From assembly GCF_000332645.1 (NCBI RefSeq), contig NZ_AMXN01000004.1, positions 310,001 through 374,000 on the forward strand: DNA of 64,000 nt. Direction: 5' to 3'. A program made the position numbers and the translations under genes. This document shows, piece after piece, positions 38,845 to 47,010 of this stretch (position 1 is its first letter; the number at the start of each line of letters is the position of its first letter). The notes beneath the pieces were generated by a model. The model was not told where the DNA came from, ran no database searches, and saw only the letters and a list, made by a program, of their open reading frames with translations. Source of the stretch: Bacillus inaquosorum KCTC 13429. Its GTDB lineage: Bacteria; Bacillota; Bacilli; Bacillales; Bacillaceae.

Positions 38845-39873
38845 TTACAAACTAGTATGAGCACGACTCACATCCAGCTGTACAGGCCTGCCGCTTCGAT
38901 ACGAATTGGTCGCGGCAATGCCGACTTCTAAATTGATCGTTGCATCGACATCCGTCACGATCGGCGTTGTTCCATTCCGGACACACTCGGCAAAGTGCTG
39001 CAGCTCTAAGCAGTAGGCTTCATGAAAACGAGTTTGAAAGTCTGGGATAATATCATAGCTGCTCCCTTTCGCCGACAGGATGGTCACATGTTGATTTCTC
39101 AATGTCCCTATGAAAATACTGCCCTCTGTCCCAATAACTTCCGCCCGGATGTCATGTCCGTATGGAGAGGTTCTGCTTGCCTCGACATCTCCCGCTGCGC
39201 CGGAGTCAAATTCTATATACGTCAGCGCCTGATCCACATCGCCGTACTGCTCCATAAACGGGTTGTTCAAGATCCTGCCGTGTCCCGAAACAGAAGTGAT
39301 CTCCGCACCGAGCAAATATCGGGCAATATCATAGTCATGGATAGAGCAGTCAATAAAGATCCCGCCGCTGTGTTTGATAAACTCTGCGGGAGGCGCTCCT
39401 TGATCGCGCGTAAAACCTTTATAATAGATGGGTTTGCCGATTTCCCCAGCGTCGATCCGCCGTTTGGCATCTGCGTACGCGGGATCGAACCGCCTCATAA
39501 AGCCGACTTGGCAAATAACACCTGTCTCTTTCACTTTTTCAGAAACTGCTTTTGATTCCTCAAGGCTTAATGTCAGTGGTTTTTCAACGAAGATTTGCTT
39601 ACCGTTCTCCGCTGCTTTGATGATCATATCGCCATGTGTGCTTGTCGGCGTTACGATAATGACAGCGTCAATGCCGGGATCTTCTAACAACTCGTATGGG
39701 TCCTCTGACCATTCTTCGATACCGAATTCTCTGGCCACCTGCTCCGCTCTCCCTTTCAACGGGTCACCGACACTGACCAGTTTTGCCCCCGGAACACTGG
39801 TGACGAGATTTTTCGCATGATAATAACCGAGCCTTCCTAACCCCAATACTGCGCATCTTACTTGATGTTCCAC
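38845..39873 (-). CDS. iolX: NAD-dependent scyllo-inositol dehydrogenase
   Basis: This 342-residue Gfo/Idh/MocA-type oxidoreductase (older name yisS) oxidises scyllo-inositol with NAD. The Rossmann loop GLGRLGYYHAKN is near residue 11, EKPLTLS carries the conserved lysine, and the catalytic histidine is in DCSIHDYDIARYLLG. The start is GTG behind AAAGGAGAGG. Two AAGCGCTT-centred palindromes lie upstream. The repressor gene iolQ/degA lies directly upstream in the same direction, behind its own terminator. Confidence 0.92.
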   Translation of the reverse strand: MEHQVRCAVLGLGRLGYYHAKNLVTSVPGAKLVSVGDPLKGRAEQVAREFGIEEWSEDPYELLEDPGIDAVIIVTPTSTHGDMIIKAAENGKQIFVEKPLTLSLEESKAVSEKVKETGVICQVGFMRRFDPAYADAKRRIDAGEIGKPIYYKGFTRDQGAPPAEFIKHSGGIFIDCSIHDYDIARYLLGAEITSVSGHGRILNNPFMEQYGDVDQALTYIEFDSGAAGDVEASRTSPYGHDIRAEVIGTEGSIFIGTLRNQHVTILSAKGSSYDIIPDFQTRFHEAYCLELQHFAECVRNGTTPIVTDVDATINLEVGIAATNSYRSGRPVQLDVSRAHTSL

Positions 39874-39911
39874 GTCCCATCCTCTCCTTTATCTCATTTC
39901 AGGATCGCTTC

Positions 39912-39927
39912 GAGAAAGCGCTTTCTC
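39912..39927. promoter_or_regulatory. perfect 16-bp palindrome upstream of iolX (LacI-type operator)
   Basis: GAGAAAGCGCTTTCTC is a perfect palindrome with the central CG typical of LacI-family sites, 39 bases before the iolX start. It is the likely IolQ/DegA operator, although it also resembles a catabolite (cre) site. Confidence 0.7.
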
Positions 39928-39969
39928 TTACCAGCTAAAAAAACAGCGGTTCAATCCGCTTTAACACGT

Positions 39970-39987
39970 TGCGCAAGCGCTTTCTTA
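39970..39987. promoter_or_regulatory. second LacI-type half-matched operator upstream of iolX
   Basis: TGCGCAAGCGCTTTCTTA shares the AAGCGCTTTCT core of the perfect palindrome 59 bases away. Two sites could allow looping or cooperative binding of IolQ/DegA. Confidence 0.55.
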
Positions 39988-40057
39988 AAAGATGATTTCA
40001 TTTTACACCGCCTCTTGTTAACACGCAATATGTTTTTTAGCTTCAACTGTCAAAACG

Positions 40058-40083
40058 AAAAGAACCCGCTCATTTGCGGGCTC
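40058..40083 (-). terminator. terminator of iolQ/degA
   Basis: On the minus strand a GAGCCCGC/GCGGGTTC stem with a 6-base loop is followed by UUUUCGUUUUG. The iolQ stop codon overlaps the stem. Confidence 0.75.
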
Positions 40084-41095
40084 ATGTTTTGAGTGGTGCT
40101 GTAGAAAGTCTGACCACAAGCTCAGGCGGCAGCACTATTTTTTGTTTCGTCTTTCGTTTTCCTTCGATTGCTTCTGCCAGCAGTTCGATGACGCTTCGCC
40201 CCATATCTTTAATCGGCTGGGCCACGGTGGTCAGGGGCGGGGCAGCCATTTCTGCAAGTATCGTGTTATCAAAACCGATGATAGAAAGGTCATCGGGCAC
40301 TTTTATGCCTCTTATTCTCGCAGCTTGTATGGCGGCGCAAGCCAATACGTCGTTGAAGGCAAAAATAGCCGTTGGGGCGTTCCTGTCCAGCAATTTTCCC
40401 GCTTCTTCCTTGCCGCTTTCCAAAGAAAACCGCGTCGGGATGATAAGCGATTCATCGACAGGCACGCCCGCTTCCTCCATCGCCTGACGGAAGCCTTTGA
40501 TTCTGTTTTTTTCACCCGTCGTTGACCCATCTCCCACAATGCAGGCGATGTTCGTGTGGCCGAGTGACAGAAGATGCTTGGCAGCCTCATACCCGCCACG
40601 AACGTCATCCATCACGACAATATCCATCGGAAGCAGCGGCTTATCCTGAGAAATCATGGCAAGCGGAATTTGCTCGCTGGCGATTTCCTCCAAAGCAGAC
40701 ATGCTGCCATGATTCTCAATTCCTGTCGCAAAAATAATCCCGTCCACCTTTTTCTGCTTCAGCACTGAAAAATATTTCGTTTCTTTTTTCGGATCGTAAT
40801 CGGTGCTGCAAATCATCATTTGAAAACCGAGCTCATCCGCTCTTTCCTCAATGCTTTTGGCAAGTTCGCCGTAAAACGGATTTGAAATATCAGGCGCCAC
40901 GAGAGCGATCATATTCGTCCGTTTTCCCGTTAACGCCGCGGCGTGGACATTGGGCGTGTATGCCATTTCCTTCATGACATTCATCACCTTCTGCCGCGTT
41001 TTGCCGCTGATTCTGCCCGTATTGTTAATGACACGCGACACAGTTGTGATCGAGACACCCGCTGCCCTTGCCACATCGTAGATTGTTGTTTTCAT
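40082..41095 (-). CDS. iolQ: LacI-family repressor of iolX (IolQ, formerly DegA)
   Basis: This 337-residue protein has an N-terminal LacI helix-turn-helix (TIYDVARAAGVSITTVSRVIN) followed by the hinge and a periplasmic-binding-type sensor domain. First known as degA, a gene affecting degradation of PurF, it was later described, as I recall, as the repressor of scyllo-inositol dehydrogenase iolX. The operator-like palindromes before iolX support this. I chose the ATG at 41095; an in-frame ATG two codons earlier (41101) is also possible. Confidence 0.9.
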   Translation of the reverse strand: MKTTIYDVARAAGVSITTVSRVINNTGRISGKTRQKVMNVMKEMAYTPNVHAAALTGKRTNMIALVAPDISNPFYGELAKSIEERADELGFQMMICSTDYDPKKETKYFSVLKQKKVDGIIFATGIENHGSMSALEEIASEQIPLAMISQDKPLLPMDIVVMDDVRGGYEAAKHLLSLGHTNIACIVGDGSTTGEKNRIKGFRQAMEEAGVPVDESLIIPTRFSLESGKEEAGKLLDRNAPTAIFAFNDVLACAAIQAARIRGIKVPDDLSIIGFDNTILAEMAAPPLTTVAQPIKDMGRSVIELLAEAIEGKRKTKQKIVLPPELVVRLSTAPLKT

Positions 41096-41112
41096 GTTCA
41101 TCCCTCGTCTGG

Positions 41113-41976
41113 TTATTGAACTTTCCGGCTGACAATTTTCCGGTATTCAATTGGTGAAATGCCTTCTATCTGCTTAAAGAGTTTTGAAAAGTATGTCGGG
41201 TCTTCCATTCCGACCGTTTCCGCAATGACGCCCATTTTATCATTTGTAGAGGATAAAAGGCGCTTCGCTTCCGTCATTCTCACCCGGTTCGTGTATTGCG
41301 CCGGTGTGACGCCGAGCACCTGCTGCATGCAGCGGCTCACATAATCCTGATTATAGTGAAGGGCGAGCGAGAGATCTTTGATTGTCGTCTTCTCCTTAAA
41401 ATGCTCCTGTAAGTACCGGGCCGCCTCCCAGGCAACCCGCTCTTTTGCAGATGGAATTTGAAATGCCTCTTTCTGAAGGTGCAGCATCAGCTCCTCAAAT
41501 AAGATTTGCTTTCTAAGCGGCAAATCGGAGTTTTCCGCAGAGTAATCTATGAGCCTTTCAAACTGCTGCGCCAGAAACTGCGGGCGCTGCACCTTGCCTT
41601 TTCTCGGCAAAGCAAGTCCGTAGCGGGCCGGCTCCTCGAAGCTCCCTTTTTCCTGCTGAAGCTCAGACCAGTTGCTCCCTCCCTTTGCCGTAAATTCATA
41701 TCGATGTTCATCAAAGTGAAGCCAATAATAGGAGGTTGCTTCATCACTGCCCTTCGTCCCATAGTGTTCAAGACCGGGAGAAAGCAAGATGTACTCGCCG
41801 CCTTCAACAGAGAACGATTTTTCATTTTCCGTTATATAAAGCGTTCCCTGCTTGACGTATATCAGATCAAATACAGAAAAAACGCGCTTCACATGGGTTT
41901 CTCCCTTTTTAAAAACCCCTTCTCCGGCTGCAATAAATACCGGAAAAGGCGGGACTGTAAACAGGATGCAAGGCAT
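41113..41976 (-). CDS. yisR: AraC-family transcriptional regulator
   Basis: This 287-residue protein has an N-terminal cupin-type sensing domain (VKQGTLYITENEKSFSVEGG) and a C-terminal double helix-turn-helix of the AraC family (YNQDYVSRCMQQVLGVTP and GMEDPTYFSKLFKQIEGISP). ATG 41976 is nine bases after AAGGAGG. The cupin form usually senses a sugar. It lies upstream of iolQ-iolX on the same strand and diverges from the pump yisQ, so either may be its target. Confidence 0.87.
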   Translation of the reverse strand: MPCILFTVPPFPVFIAAGEGVFKKGETHVKRVFSVFDLIYVKQGTLYITENEKSFSVEGGEYILLSPGLEHYGTKGSDEATSYYWLHFDEHRYEFTAKGGSNWSELQQEKGSFEEPARYGLALPRKGKVQRPQFLAQQFERLIDYSAENSDLPLRKQILFEELMLHLQKEAFQIPSAKERVAWEAARYLQEHFKEKTTIKDLSLALHYNQDYVSRCMQQVLGVTPAQYTNRVRMTEAKRLLSSTNDKMGVIAETVGMEDPTYFSKLFKQIEGISPIEYRKIVSRKVQ

Positions 41977-42099
41977 TTTGATCATCCTCCTTATTAAGTC
42001 GGATTTTTGCAAGAAGTATCGTTTCTCTCCCTTTTTATTATAAGGAAATGGAGGTACACTTTAAAACGTTGATTTTATTTACGAAAGGGGTTAGACACG

Positions 42100-43467
42100 A
42101 TGAAACAAGCTGTCTTCAAATCAACTGCTTTGAAAAAACCCGCTGACAAATCGTTCTCATTATTTTCGCTTACTTGGCCGATCTTTATTGAGGTCTCATT
42201 ATATATGTTTATGGGTAATGCCGATACACTCATGCTCAGCCAATACTCAGATAACAGCGTGGCGGCGGTCGGTGTCAGCAACCAGATTTTGAATTTAATT
42301 ATCGTGATGTTCAGCTTTATCGCAACAGGAACGACTGTGATCATTTCACAATTTTTAGGGTCACGGCAAAAGAAAGAAGCCATGGAAGTCGCTTATGTGT
42401 CAATCGGCGCCAACTTCTTCATCAGCCTTGCCATCAGCGCCGTCGTCTTTTTCGCGGCTGTCCCTCTGCTTCATATGATGGGATTATCAAACGAGCTGAT
42501 GCCTGATGCGAAGGTCTTTTTACAAGTTGTCGGAGGCCTGTCCTTTATTCAGGCTTTAATCATGACATTTAGCGCGATCTTAAAAAGCTACGGCTACACA
42601 AAAGATACAATGTTTGTCACAATCGGCATGAACATTTTAAACATTGCCGGAAACTTTGTTGTGATTTTCGGTCTGTTCGGCTTTCCTGTTCTCGGCGTCG
42701 CCGGTGTGGCCATGTCCACATCTATCGCCCGCGTCATCGGATTAATCGCGATGATTGTCATTGTCAACAAACGCATCCAGTTGAAGATGTCATTGAAAAA
42801 AGTCTTTCATATGCATAAAGAGCATTTGCGCAAGCTGCTGAAAATCGGCATCCCTTCTGCGGGAGAACAGCTTTCATACAACCTTTCGCAAATGATTGTC
42901 ACTTATTTTATCGCCATCATGGGCGCACAGGCTTTGACAACAAAAGTGTATACGCAAAATATTACGATGTTTATTTTGCTGTTTGGCACTGCAATCAGCC
43001 AGGGCACACAAATTTTAATCGGCCGCTATATCGGCGGCAAACAGTTTGATGCCGCGTATGAGCGCTGCATGAAGAGCTTATATTGGGCACTCGGAATTGC
43101 TGCGGCCACATCGGTTTTGATGACGATCTTTTCAAAAGACCTGATCGGCATCTTTACACAAAGCCCTGATATTATTGCGACTGCGAGTCTTTTAATTGCC
43201 ATGACAATTATCCTTGAACCGGGCCGCTCATTTAATGTCATTATCATTAACTCCCTGCGTGCCGCGGGGGATGCGAAATTCCCGGTTTACATGGCAATGA
43301 TTTCGATGTGGGGCATCGGCCTCCCGCTTGCTTATCTATTCGGCATCCACCTCGGTTTCGGTCTTGCCGGCGTTTGGATTTCCTTTATTGCGGACGAATG
43401 GGTCCGTGGAATCTTAATGTACAGAAGATGGCGCTCCCGTATCTGGATTCAAAAAGGTGTGGCGTAA
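42100..43467 (+). CDS. yisQ: MATE-family efflux transporter
   Basis: This 455-residue protein has twelve membrane helices in two similar halves. SLTWPIFIEVSLYMFMGNAD, the conserved entry region of MATE proteins, is near residue 25, and GIPSAGEQLSYNLSQM starts the second half. MATE pumps exchange Na+ or H+ for drugs and cationic compounds. ATG 42100 follows GAAAGGGG. A shared terminator separates it from the convergent yisP. It diverges from yisR. Confidence 0.9.
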   Translation: MKQAVFKSTALKKPADKSFSLFSLTWPIFIEVSLYMFMGNADTLMLSQYSDNSVAAVGVSNQILNLIIVMFSFIATGTTVIISQFLGSRQKKEAMEVAYVSIGANFFISLAISAVVFFAAVPLLHMMGLSNELMPDAKVFLQVVGGLSFIQALIMTFSAILKSYGYTKDTMFVTIGMNILNIAGNFVVIFGLFGFPVLGVAGVAMSTSIARVIGLIAMIVIVNKRIQLKMSLKKVFHMHKEHLRKLLKIGIPSAGEQLSYNLSQMIVTYFIAIMGAQALTTKVYTQNITMFILLFGTAISQGTQILIGRYIGGKQFDAAYERCMKSLYWALGIAAATSVLMTIFSKDLIGIFTQSPDIIATASLLIAMTIILEPGRSFNVIIINSLRAAGDAKFPVYMAMISMWGIGLPLAYLFGIHLGFGLAGVWISFIADEWVRGILMYRRWRSRIWIQKGVA

Positions 43468-43498
43468 CACCCGGCTCAATAAGGCCGGGTGTTTTTTA
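43467..43498. terminator. terminator between convergent yisQ and yisP
   Basis: A perfect ACACCCGGC/GCCGGGTGT stem with an 8-base loop is followed by six U on the plus strand. On the minus strand the tail is poor, so it mainly serves yisQ. Confidence 0.88.
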
Positions 43499-44302
43499 TA
43501 TGTCAGACAGAATCCGCTTCACTTCATTCTCTGTGAGGGCGTATTGATGTTGAAATACATCATACTGCTCCGCCCGGATTTTTTCTAAAACAGCCCGGTA
43601 CAAATGAAGAGCGGCTTTCACCGTTTTTTGTGAATATAACGGAAATAGCGGCAATGCATCCAGACACTCCTCAAGATAGGCTTCCGCTTCAAAAGCGATA
43701 TACTCCCATGTCATAGTAAACGCCTTATTCACGACGCCATTTTGAAGGTCGTCCTCTGTATATCCAAATTGCTGCATCACCTGCCGGGGGATGCGGTTTT
43801 TTTGCTGTTGGTCCGTGCCGATATCTCTCAGAAGCCGAATCAGCTGAATCGCTAAACCGAGAGAGCCGGCTGCATGTGTAAGCTGTTCCTGATGCCGGCG
43901 CGCCATAGTCGGGAGAAGCATCAATCCGGCCGAGCCGCCCGTCTGGTATGCGTGCATGAGCAGTTCATCAAGGCTTTCGAACGGTTTATCTTCCGCTTTC
44001 TGTGCGGTAATGAACTCACGGAATGGCTCGCTGTCCAATGTAAAGGTCTGATACGCGTGGCTGAAAGCCTTCCATAAAACATGATTCCCGTTATATGTCC
44101 CGGAAAAAACATGCTCAGCCTCAGCTTCAATGGCAGATAACGCCTTCTCATCCGCATTGGCTGCCGTATGGCAAAACGCCATAACCGCCCAAGCTGCCTG
44201 CCTTTGCTTCAGCGGAAGAAACGAGAATGCTTTGTAACAGGCTGGTTCGCGGGCGCTGACGATCTGGCCGCACTGCTGATAGACTTCTTTTATCTCTTTC
44301 AT
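43496..44302 (-). CDS. yisP: farnesyl diphosphate phosphatase of the squalene-synthase fold
   Basis: This 268-residue protein has the head-to-head prenyl synthase fold (squalene/phytoene synthase-like). The second aspartate motif is visible as RDIGTDQQ, but the first is degenerate (AANADEKA in place of a DxxxD). This fits reports that B. subtilis YisP makes farnesol from farnesyl diphosphate rather than squalene, with a link to biofilm membranes. The ATG at 44302 follows AGGAG. It lies downstream of asnO, behind a terminator. Confidence 0.88.
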   Translation of the reverse strand: MKEIKEVYQQCGQIVSAREPACYKAFSFLPLKQRQAAWAVMAFCHTAANADEKALSAIEAEAEHVFSGTYNGNHVLWKAFSHAYQTFTLDSEPFREFITAQKAEDKPFESLDELLMHAYQTGGSAGLMLLPTMARRHQEQLTHAAGSLGLAIQLIRLLRDIGTDQQQKNRIPRQVMQQFGYTEDDLQNGVVNKAFTMTWEYIAFEAEAYLEECLDALPLFPLYSQKTVKAALHLYRAVLEKIRAEQYDVFQHQYALTENEVKRILSDI

Positions 44303-44368
44303 TTCTTTTCACTCCTATGTATCACTGCTTCTTCAAGTCTATTATGTTTTCTCGCAATTGTATATGAA

Positions 44369-44405
44369 GAAAAAGCCGATTCCTTTGCGCAGAATCGGCT
44401 TTTTC
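44369..44405 (-). terminator. intrinsic terminator of asnO
   Basis: A 14-base-pair stem (GAAAAAGCCGATTC with GAATCGGCTTTTTC) and a 9-base loop lie just after the asnO stop. The symmetric A/U flanks give it a U-tail on the minus strand. Confidence 0.9.
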
Positions 44406-44406
44406 T

Positions 44407-46251
44407 TTATCCCTCATCAATATCAATGCGATACGCTTCAAACCATGTATGAATTTGAGCAAGGTGGGCGATCAGCTGAGGCCCCTTCATGAGCTGCCCG
44501 AACCATGGAACCTTGAAGGAGGAGCCTTCTGTTTCTAAGAGCTGATCCAATTGTTTTCTATCCAGCAGGGTATGGAGCACGGAGTCCTTTTGGCTTCTGA
44601 TCGTTTTCAGCCATTCGCTGACGCCTTTTGTATATTCCGGGTGGTGTGTTTTCGGATACGGGCTTTTTTTGCGATACAGAATGTCATCAGGCAAAATGCC
44701 TTCAAGCGCTTTACGGAAAATGCCTTTCTCCCGGTTGTCATGCATTTTCATTTCCCACGGGATATTCCAGACATATTCCACGAGCCGGTGATCCGCGAAC
44801 GGCACCCGCACTTCAAGGCTCGCCCCCATGCTCATCCGGTCCTTGCGATCCAAAAGATTCGTCATAAACCAAAGCATATTTAAATAGAACAGCTGTCTTC
44901 TTGCTTTGTCCACACCCGTTTCTCCGTCTAATAATGGCGTTTCTGCCAAGGTTTCTTCATATTTGGCATTTACGTATTCTTTGAGATTCAATTTGTTCTG
45001 CCACGAATCAGAAAGCAGCTTGATCCGCTCCTCCGTCGACCTCATCCATGGGAAGCCCGACTCAACGTCTGCCATATGGAACCACGGATACCCGCCGAAA
45101 ATCTCATCCGCGCACTCTCCCGACAGGCTGACGACAAAGTCCTTTTTGATTTCCCGGCAAAACCACAGCAGAGACGAGTCGACATCAGCCATACCAGGCA
45201 AATCTTTGACCAGCACGGCTTCCTCCAAATGATCGACGAGATCTTTTTGGCTGATCACGCATTTGTGGTGCGTCGTGCCGAAGGCCTCTGTCATTTTTTC
45301 AATCCATGGTCCGTCATCATTGGGCTGAAAGGCACTCGCTTGAAAAAATTTATCGTTCTCTTCGTAATCAATCGAATAAGTATGAAGCGGCGCTTTCCCT
45401 TCCTTTTCAAAATGGTCTGCCGCGATCGCAGTAATGGCGCTTGAGTCCAGTCCGCCTGATAGGAATGTGCAAACCGGCACATCCGACACAAGCTGCCGCG
45501 TCACCGCATCCTGAAACAATGATCTGACATTGGCAACAGTATCACCAAAACCATCAGTATGTTTTTCGCTTTGGACATTCCAATAACGCCAAATATTCAG
45601 CCCGTCTTTGGAAAACGTCAGCGCATGGGCCGGCCGGACTTCTTTTATGCCTTTAAATACGCCGGTGCCCGGGGTTCTGGACGGCCCAAGCCCGAAAATT
45701 TCAGAAAGTCCTGTTCTGTCCACCCGTGCTTTTATATCAGGGTGTGCAAGGATCGCTTTGATTTCCGACCCGAAGAGAAAAGAAGAGCCTTGCTTCGTAT
45801 AAAAAAACGGCTTCACGCCGAGACGGTCTCTCGCCGCAAACAGCAGATCGCGCTTTTCATCCCACACAGCAAAAGCAAATATGCCATTGAGATGGTCTAC
45901 ACAGTCTTCCTGCCATTCAATGTAGCTGTGCAGCAGCACCTCGGTATCTGATGTCCGCTCGAACTGATGGCCCCGCGCCCGCAATTCTTTGCGCAGATCT
46001 TCCGTGTTATACAGCTCGCCATTATAAATAATGGTGTACGTATTTCCTTTAAAGGTGCATGCCATCGGCTGGCGTCCGCCTTCTATATCAACGACCGCAA
46101 GCCTTTTATGTCCGAATAAAACATGATGCTCTCCCCAAACGTTAGAATCATCAGGCCCCCGTTTGGAAAGAGTGTCTGCCATTCTGTTGATCGTTTGTTT
46201 TTCCTGGACGAGCTGCTTTTTAAAATCGACCCAACCCGTAATTCCACACAT
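44407..46251 (-). CDS. asnO: asparagine synthetase, glutamine-hydrolysing (sporulation type)
   Basis: This 614-residue class II asparagine synthetase has the N-terminal nucleophile Cys2 (MCGITGW) opening the glutaminase domain. The synthetase domain has the pyrophosphate loop FLSGGLDSSAITA near residue 260 and the conserved SLSGECADEIFGGYPW. AsnO is the paralogue B. subtilis is known to need for sporulation, in contrast to asnB and asnH. The start is the ATG at 46251; it diverges from yisN, and the 169 bases between hold the control region. Confidence 0.95.
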   Translation of the reverse strand: MCGITGWVDFKKQLVQEKQTINRMADTLSKRGPDDSNVWGEHHVLFGHKRLAVVDIEGGRQPMACTFKGNTYTIIYNGELYNTEDLRKELRARGHQFERTSDTEVLLHSYIEWQEDCVDHLNGIFAFAVWDEKRDLLFAARDRLGVKPFFYTKQGSSFLFGSEIKAILAHPDIKARVDRTGLSEIFGLGPSRTPGTGVFKGIKEVRPAHALTFSKDGLNIWRYWNVQSEKHTDGFGDTVANVRSLFQDAVTRQLVSDVPVCTFLSGGLDSSAITAIAADHFEKEGKAPLHTYSIDYEENDKFFQASAFQPNDDGPWIEKMTEAFGTTHHKCVISQKDLVDHLEEAVLVKDLPGMADVDSSLLWFCREIKKDFVVSLSGECADEIFGGYPWFHMADVESGFPWMRSTEERIKLLSDSWQNKLNLKEYVNAKYEETLAETPLLDGETGVDKARRQLFYLNMLWFMTNLLDRKDRMSMGASLEVRVPFADHRLVEYVWNIPWEMKMHDNREKGIFRKALEGILPDDILYRKKSPYPKTHHPEYTKGVSEWLKTIRSQKDSVLHTLLDRKQLDQLLETEGSSFKVPWFGQLMKGPQLIAHLAQIHTWFEAYRIDIDEG

Positions 46252-46420
46252 GTGATATCAGCTCCAATCCCGTTTCTTTCGTAACAATTTCGTTTCTTTC
46301 AGCACCTTAGTAAGTTTATGCATCTATAGGCAGATAGTTGATTTGTCCACAAAAGAGTTGTATGGGACAGGCTTGAATTGGATAGAAAGGAGAGGAAAGA
46401 AGAAAAAGGAGACAGCATGT

Positions 46421-46978
46421 ATGGAACGGAAACAATTGATATATACAGAGGAACGAAAGTGGGAGTACGGCACCATCCTCATCGAAGACGGCATCTGTTT
46501 AATCGAAAACGAGGAAGGCGATATACTGCTGGCGGACAGTCTCCATCACAGCCCAATCTGGATACAGCATAAAGGAAAGTGGGAGCAGGCCGGCTTTCAG
46601 GATCAATTGATTCTGGCATGCGGTGAAGAAAACATCACCCTTTCCGGCGGAGAACGCATCCGCTATGAAAAATCAGTCAAGCGGCCGCTCATGGCACTTT
46701 TGGATTCGCTTGATGACGAAACCTTTCTCGCATTTTTGCAGCACTTGCACAGCTTCGGCTTATCGGTATTCGATTGTGTGTTTTCTTATAATAAAGGCGT
46801 TTTTTCGAATATTTCGGAGGAGCAGGGTGTTTCTTTTTATCACTTTTCAAATGATACCGCCCAATGCGCGGTGCAGCATCACTACAGCAGCGAAGGGACG
46901 GGAGACCGGTTCGAATGGACGGCATCAAATGGAAAGCGATCCATTATGTATTCAGCGGTCCAGCGGGGGCGCAAATAA
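46421..46978 (+). CDS. yisN: hypothetical protein YisN
   Basis: This 185-residue soluble protein is of unknown function. It has several Trp- and Tyr-rich beta stretches, a central segment LLDSLDDETFLAFLQHLHSFGLS, and no membrane helix or recognised domain. I chose ATG 46421, nine bases after AAGGAG; an in-frame start at 46343 has no site. It lies between asnO and wprA and shares a terminator with wprA. Gene order identifies it as yisN. Confidence 0.75.
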   Translation: MERKQLIYTEERKWEYGTILIEDGICLIENEEGDILLADSLHHSPIWIQHKGKWEQAGFQDQLILACGEENITLSGGERIRYEKSVKRPLMALLDSLDDETFLAFLQHLHSFGLSVFDCVFSYNKGVFSNISEEQGVSFYHFSNDTAQCAVQHHYSSEGTGDRFEWTASNGKRSIMYSAVQRGRK

Positions 46979-47009
46979 AAAAAGCGGTGCAGCGAGGCAC
47001 CGCTTTTTG
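46976..47009. terminator. bidirectional terminator between yisN and wprA
   Basis: AAAAAGCGGTGC pairs with GCACCGCTTTTT around a short loop. A and U runs on both sides serve both genes. Confidence 0.92.
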
Positions 47010-47010
47010 A

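Noticed and set aside
46252-46420. Possible T-box or other tRNA-sensing leader for asnO
   Set aside because: I found no T-box sequence or matching terminator between asnO and yisN.
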